From contig DATBIS010000088.1 in NCBI GenBank assembly GCA_036556805.1, positions 1 through 33,329 of the forward strand: a stretch of 33,329 bases of DNA, written 5' to 3'. The notes beneath the pieces are model-generated. The model made no database searches, was not told the DNA's origin, and saw only the letters and a program-made list of their open reading frames with translations. This document shows positions 30,850 to 33,329 of this stretch, piece by piece. Source of the stretch: DATBIS01 sp036556805 (GTDB lineage: Bacteria > Actinomycetota > UBA4738 > HRBIN12). Within the stretch, counting starts at the first letter, position 1. Each line of letters starts with the position of its first letter. Made by a program: the position numbers and the translations under genes.

Positions 30850-31755
30850 ATGCCCAGAGCCATGTGGAAGGGGGCCATCTCGTTCGGCCTCGTCACGATT
30901 CCCGTGTCGGTGTACCCGGCGACGGAAGAGAAGACCCTCCGCTTCAACCAGCTCCACGACGAGGACGGCGGCCGCATCCGCATGAAACGAACCTGCTCGG
31001 TCGACGGCGAGGAGGTGTCGTTCGAGCACATCGTGAAGGGCTACGAGTACGAGAAGGACAAGTACGTCATCCTCACCGACGAGGACTTCGACGCCGTTCC
31101 GGTCGAGTCGTCGCGATCGATCGACATCGTGCAGTTCGTCGACCTCGAGCAGATCGATCCGATGATGTTCAAGAAGTCCTATTACCTCGCGCCCGAGGAG
31201 ACCGGCGCGAAGGCGTACGCCCTCCTGCGCGAGGCGATGAGCAAGGACGCGAAGGTGGGCATCGCGAAGGTGAGCTTCCGCGACAAGGAGCACCTCGCGG
31301 CGTTGCGCTTTCGCGACGACGCGTTCGTGCTCGAGACGATGTACTGGCCCGACGAGATCCGCGAGGTCGACTTCGGCGGAGTGGACGTCGACCTGAAGGT
31401 GCGGGACCAGGAGCTGCAGATGGCTCGCCAGCTGATCGAGAACCTCACCGGCGAGTGGAACCCGGAGGAGTTCACCGACGAGTATCGCGAGGCGCTCCTG
31501 CGGATCGTCGAGGCGAAGATCAACGGGGAGGAGATCGAGGTCGTCGCGCCCGAGCCGACCGCGAAGGTCGTCGACCTGATGGAGGCACTCAAGGCGAGCG
31601 TGGCCGCCGCGAAGAAGACCGCCGACGAGCCGGCGCCGAAGCCGGCCCGGGGCGGCGGGGGAGCCGCGAAGAAGACGGCCGCGAAGAAGACGGCCGCGAA
31701 GAAGACCACGGCGAAGAAGGCCGAGACGCCCCGGAAGAAGGCGGCCGCCGGCTAA
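30850..31755 (+). CDS. ku: NHEJ end-binding protein Ku
   Basis: 301 residues, a bacterial Ku homodimer subunit. The beta-barrel core begins MPRAMWKGAISFGLVTIPVS and contains the Ku marks RFNQLHDEDGGRIRMKRTCS, FEHIVKGYEYEKDKYVILTD, EQIDPMMFKKSYYLAPEE, and QLIENLTGEWNPEEFTDEYR. After residue ~245 comes a Lys/Ala-rich tail with four copies of AAKKT-type units, as in mycobacterial Ku tails that help DNA binding and sliding. It binds DNA ends and recruits LigD (24594-27128). Start ATG has GGAGG 5 nt upstream. glnB follows 31 bp after the TAA and has its own promoter. Confidence 0.96.
   Translation: MPRAMWKGAISFGLVTIPVSVYPATEEKTLRFNQLHDEDGGRIRMKRTCSVDGEEVSFEHIVKGYEYEKDKYVILTDEDFDAVPVESSRSIDIVQFVDLEQIDPMMFKKSYYLAPEETGAKAYALLREAMSKDAKVGIAKVSFRDKEHLAALRFRDDAFVLETMYWPDEIREVDFGGVDVDLKVRDQELQMARQLIENLTGEWNPEEFTDEYREALLRIVEAKINGEEIEVVAPEPTAKVVDLMEALKASVAAAKKTADEPAPKPARGGGGAAKKTAAKKTAAKKTTAKKAETPRKKAAAG
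31663..31722 (+). repeat. 15-bp tandem repeats in the Ku tail
   Basis: Four copies of a 15-bp in-frame unit (GCCGCGAAGAAGACG in the first two; last copies diverge slightly) encode AAKKT, AAKKT, AAKKT, TAKKA. Copy number may vary between strains. Confidence 0.75.
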
Positions 31756-31774
31756 CGGCGGACGGCCCGCGGAC

Positions 31775-31780
31775 TAAGCT
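31775..31780 (+). promoter_or_regulatory. -10 element of leaderless glnB
   Basis: TAAGCT 6 nt before the GTG at 31787. The same hexamer and spacing occur before the gene at 12246. No ribosome site is present. Confidence 0.55.
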
Positions 31781-31786
31781 TCGCCC

Positions 31787-32125
31787 GTGAAGCTCGTCAC
31801 GGCCATCGTGAAGCCCCATCGCCTCGACGAGGTGAAGGAGTCGCTGCGCGAGGTCGGCGTTCAGGGGCTCACCACGACGGACGTCGAGGGCTTCGGCCGG
31901 CAACGCGGCCACACCGAGGTCTATCGGGGCGCGGAGTACCAGGTCGACTTCGTCCCGAAGGTGAAGATCGAGGTCCTCGTCGAGGACGACGACGCCCAAG
32001 GGGTCGTCGACGCGATCGTGAAGGCCGCCCGCACCGGCAAGATCGGCGACGGGAAGATCTGGGTCACCGAGGTCGATCAGGTGGTCCGGATCCGCACCGG
32101 CGAGATGGGAACCGACGCCCTCTAG
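31787..32125 (+). CDS. glnB: Nitrogen regulatory protein PII
   Basis: 112 residues, exact family length. Trimeric PII proteins sense 2-oxoglutarate and ATP/ADP and bind ammonium channels or enzymes. It starts MKLVTAIVKPHRLDEVKESL; the T-loop has EVYRGAEYQVDF with Y51, the residue modified by GlnD, and the B-loop has AARTGKIGDGKIWVTEV. Arg-rich end VRIRTGEMGTDAL is typical. GTG 31787 is set by the -10 hexamer. The common upstream partner amtB is missing (ku is there instead), while glnD follows 10 bp downstream. GlnB or GlnK cannot be separated by sequence alone. Confidence 0.96.
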   Translation: MKLVTAIVKPHRLDEVKESLREVGVQGLTTTDVEGFGRQRGHTEVYRGAEYQVDFVPKVKIEVLVEDDDAQGVVDAIVKAARTGKIGDGKIWVTEVDQVVRIRTGEMGTDAL

Positions 32126-32135
32126 GGCCTCGGCG

Positions 32136-33329
32136 ATGACCACCGACCGTTTCGCCGAAGCCGAAGCGGAAGCCGACGCGACCGTCGCGCGTCTGAAGCA
32201 AGAGCTGGCGGCGCTCACGCGCGCCTACTCGCCGGGGCACCACGGCCTCTGGGCGGCCCGGCGCCGCGCGGGGATCGTGGATGGCGCGCTCACGCAGCTG
32301 TACGCGCGCGCGGCCACACGGGCGCCGCGCACGGCCCTCGCGGCCCTCGGAGGCTACGGGCGCGGCGCCCTCGCCCCCGCTTCGGACGTCGACGTCCTCC
32401 TGCTGCACGACGACGCGCCGGCCGACGAGATCGCCGGGCTCGCGGAACGGCTGCTCTATCCGCTGTGGGACGCGGGGTTCGCCGTCGGGCACGCGGTGCG
32501 CACGCCCTCCGAGTCGCTCACGGTCGCCTCGGACCGGCTCGACGCGCTCACGGCCACCCTGGACGCTCGTCTGCTCGCCGGCGACGAGGAGCTGTTTCGC
32601 GCGGCCGTCGATCCCTCCCGACGAATGGTGCGCGACGACCCCGATGGGTTCGCCGAGCGACTGGGCGATGCGGCCGTGGAGCGGAGGGAGCGCTTCGGCT
32701 CGGCCGCCTCGCTCCTGGAGCCGGAGCTGCGGGACGGCGGCGGAGGGCTCCGGGACCTTGCATCGTTCGGTTGGTTGGAGGTGGCCGTCGGCCCCCTCGA
32801 GGACGTGGGGCTGCTGCGGGCGCGAGAGCGCGAGGCGCTCGGCGCCGCCGAGGAGTTCCTCACCCGAGCACGCAGCGCCCTGCACCTGGAAACCGGTCGG
32901 CGAACGGATCGGCTCGTTTTGGAGCACCAACCGTCGATCGCGCGCGAGATGGGATTCGTGGACGAGCCCGGCTTGATCGCCGAGGACGGACTCATGCGCG
33001 CCCTCTTCGAGCATGCGAGGCTCGTCGACTGGCTCGCTGACGATCTCCTCATCGGCCGGAGGCGGGGCTCCTCCGAACCGGCTTTGATCGCGGGTCCCAC
33101 CGATGTGGTCGGCGCGCTCACGATGCTGCGCGGAGGCGAACGCACGCCTTCCTCGGCCGAGCTCGACGCGGCCGAGGCCATGGCCTTGCCGGAGCGTGTC
33201 GACTGGACCGACGAGCTCCGGGACGAGTTCCTTGCGCTCCTTCGGTCGCCCCACGGGCCGCGCGCGATCGAGGTGCTCGACCACGTTGGAATCTGGCCGA
33301 GGCTGATCCCGGAATGGCGCGACGTTCGG
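32136..33329 (+). CDS. glnD: PII uridylyl/adenylyl-transferase GlnD (5' part, partial)
   Basis: 398 residues are visible before the window ends. The nucleotidyltransferase motif GGYGRGALAPASDVDVLLLH is at 72-91, with G72-G73 and the metal-binding D84 and D86. Then come the family segments LEPELRDGGGGLRDL and LETGRRTDRLVLEHQPSIAR of the GlnD central helical region. The HD hydrolase and C-terminal ACT domains must lie beyond 33329. GlnD adds or removes a nucleotide on Y51 of PII in response to glutamine; actinobacterial enzymes may use ATP rather than UTP. ATG 32136 is 10 bp after the glnB stop, so they form one operon. Confidence 0.95.
   Translation, partial: MTTDRFAEAEAEADATVARLKQELAALTRAYSPGHHGLWAARRRAGIVDGALTQLYARAATRAPRTALAALGGYGRGALAPASDVDVLLLHDDAPADEIAGLAERLLYPLWDAGFAVGHAVRTPSESLTVASDRLDALTATLDARLLAGDEELFRAAVDPSRRMVRDDPDGFAERLGDAAVERRERFGSAASLLEPELRDGGGGLRDLASFGWLEVAVGPLEDVGLLRAREREALGAAEEFLTRARSALHLETGRRTDRLVLEHQPSIAREMGFVDEPGLIAEDGLMRALFEHARLVDWLADDLLIGRRRGSSEPALIAGPTDVVGALTMLRGGERTPSSAELDAAEAMALPERVDWTDELRDEFLALLRSPHGPRAIEVLDHVGIWPRLIPEWRDVR

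Overview
The window is a GC-rich, very compact actinobacterial chromosome segment, probably from an uncultured or deep-branching member of Actinomycetota. This is inferred from base composition, an argCJBD-argR-argGH operon, a DUF5319-like protein, LigD with Pol-PE-ligase order plus Ku, many GTG starts, and TANNNT -10 hexamers placed 6-9 nt before start codons with no Shine-Dalgarno sequence (leaderless transcription). No rRNA, tRNA, insertion sequence, phage gene or CRISPR array was seen.

Layout. (1) 1-95 is the 3' end of an unidentified gene. (2) 92-6286, minus strand, is a seven-gene chain with start/stop overlaps or near-zero gaps: an exported His-starting membrane protein, a His-rich anchored protein, a CopC-CopD fusion with extra C-terminal domains, a His-rich lipoprotein paralogous to the anchored one, a CPBP (Abi/Rce1-type) membrane protease, a periplasmic-binding-protein lipoprotein and a two-TM anchored protein. 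It looks like an envelope copper (or other metal) handling system and is the best candidate here for an undescribed functional unit. A small four-TM protein (6337-6921) lies just upstream. (3) 6966-8981 holds a 3-hydroxybutyryl-CoA dehydrogenase, a MarR regulator with a probable operator, and an ankyrin-repeat protein. (4) 8966-10932, minus strand, encodes a C45-type (acyltransferase-like) hydrolase and an exported bactofilin-like membrane protein. (5) 11244-13414 has rmuC, a small unknown gene and a secreted GH114-like glycosidase. (6) 13444-20888 is the arginine operon argC-J-B-D-R-G-H under a leaderless promoter overlapped by an ARG box; argF is absent. (7) 20922-24609 carries a cytochrome P450, a polytopic membrane protein (minus), a PIG-L/LmbE deacetylase and a DUF5319-like zinc-ribbon protein. 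(8) 24594-31755 contains the bacterial NHEJ genes ligD (minus) and ku (plus), separated by an HD-GYP phosphodiesterase gene and a CHASE3-PAS-GGDEF diguanylate cyclase gene, a make/break pair for cyclic di-GMP. (9) 31787-33329 has glnB (PII) and the 5' part of glnD, the sensor and its uridylyltransferase in nitrogen control.

How it is organised. Within operons most genes overlap by ATGA or GTGA, which implies translational coupling. All five convergent gene pairs overlap at their 3' ends (4, 10, 16, 77 and 16 bp), so almost no intrinsic terminator space exists; the clear exception is a 14-bp hairpin after the HD-GYP gene. All functional statements are from reading sequence and motif knowledge; no database search was run.
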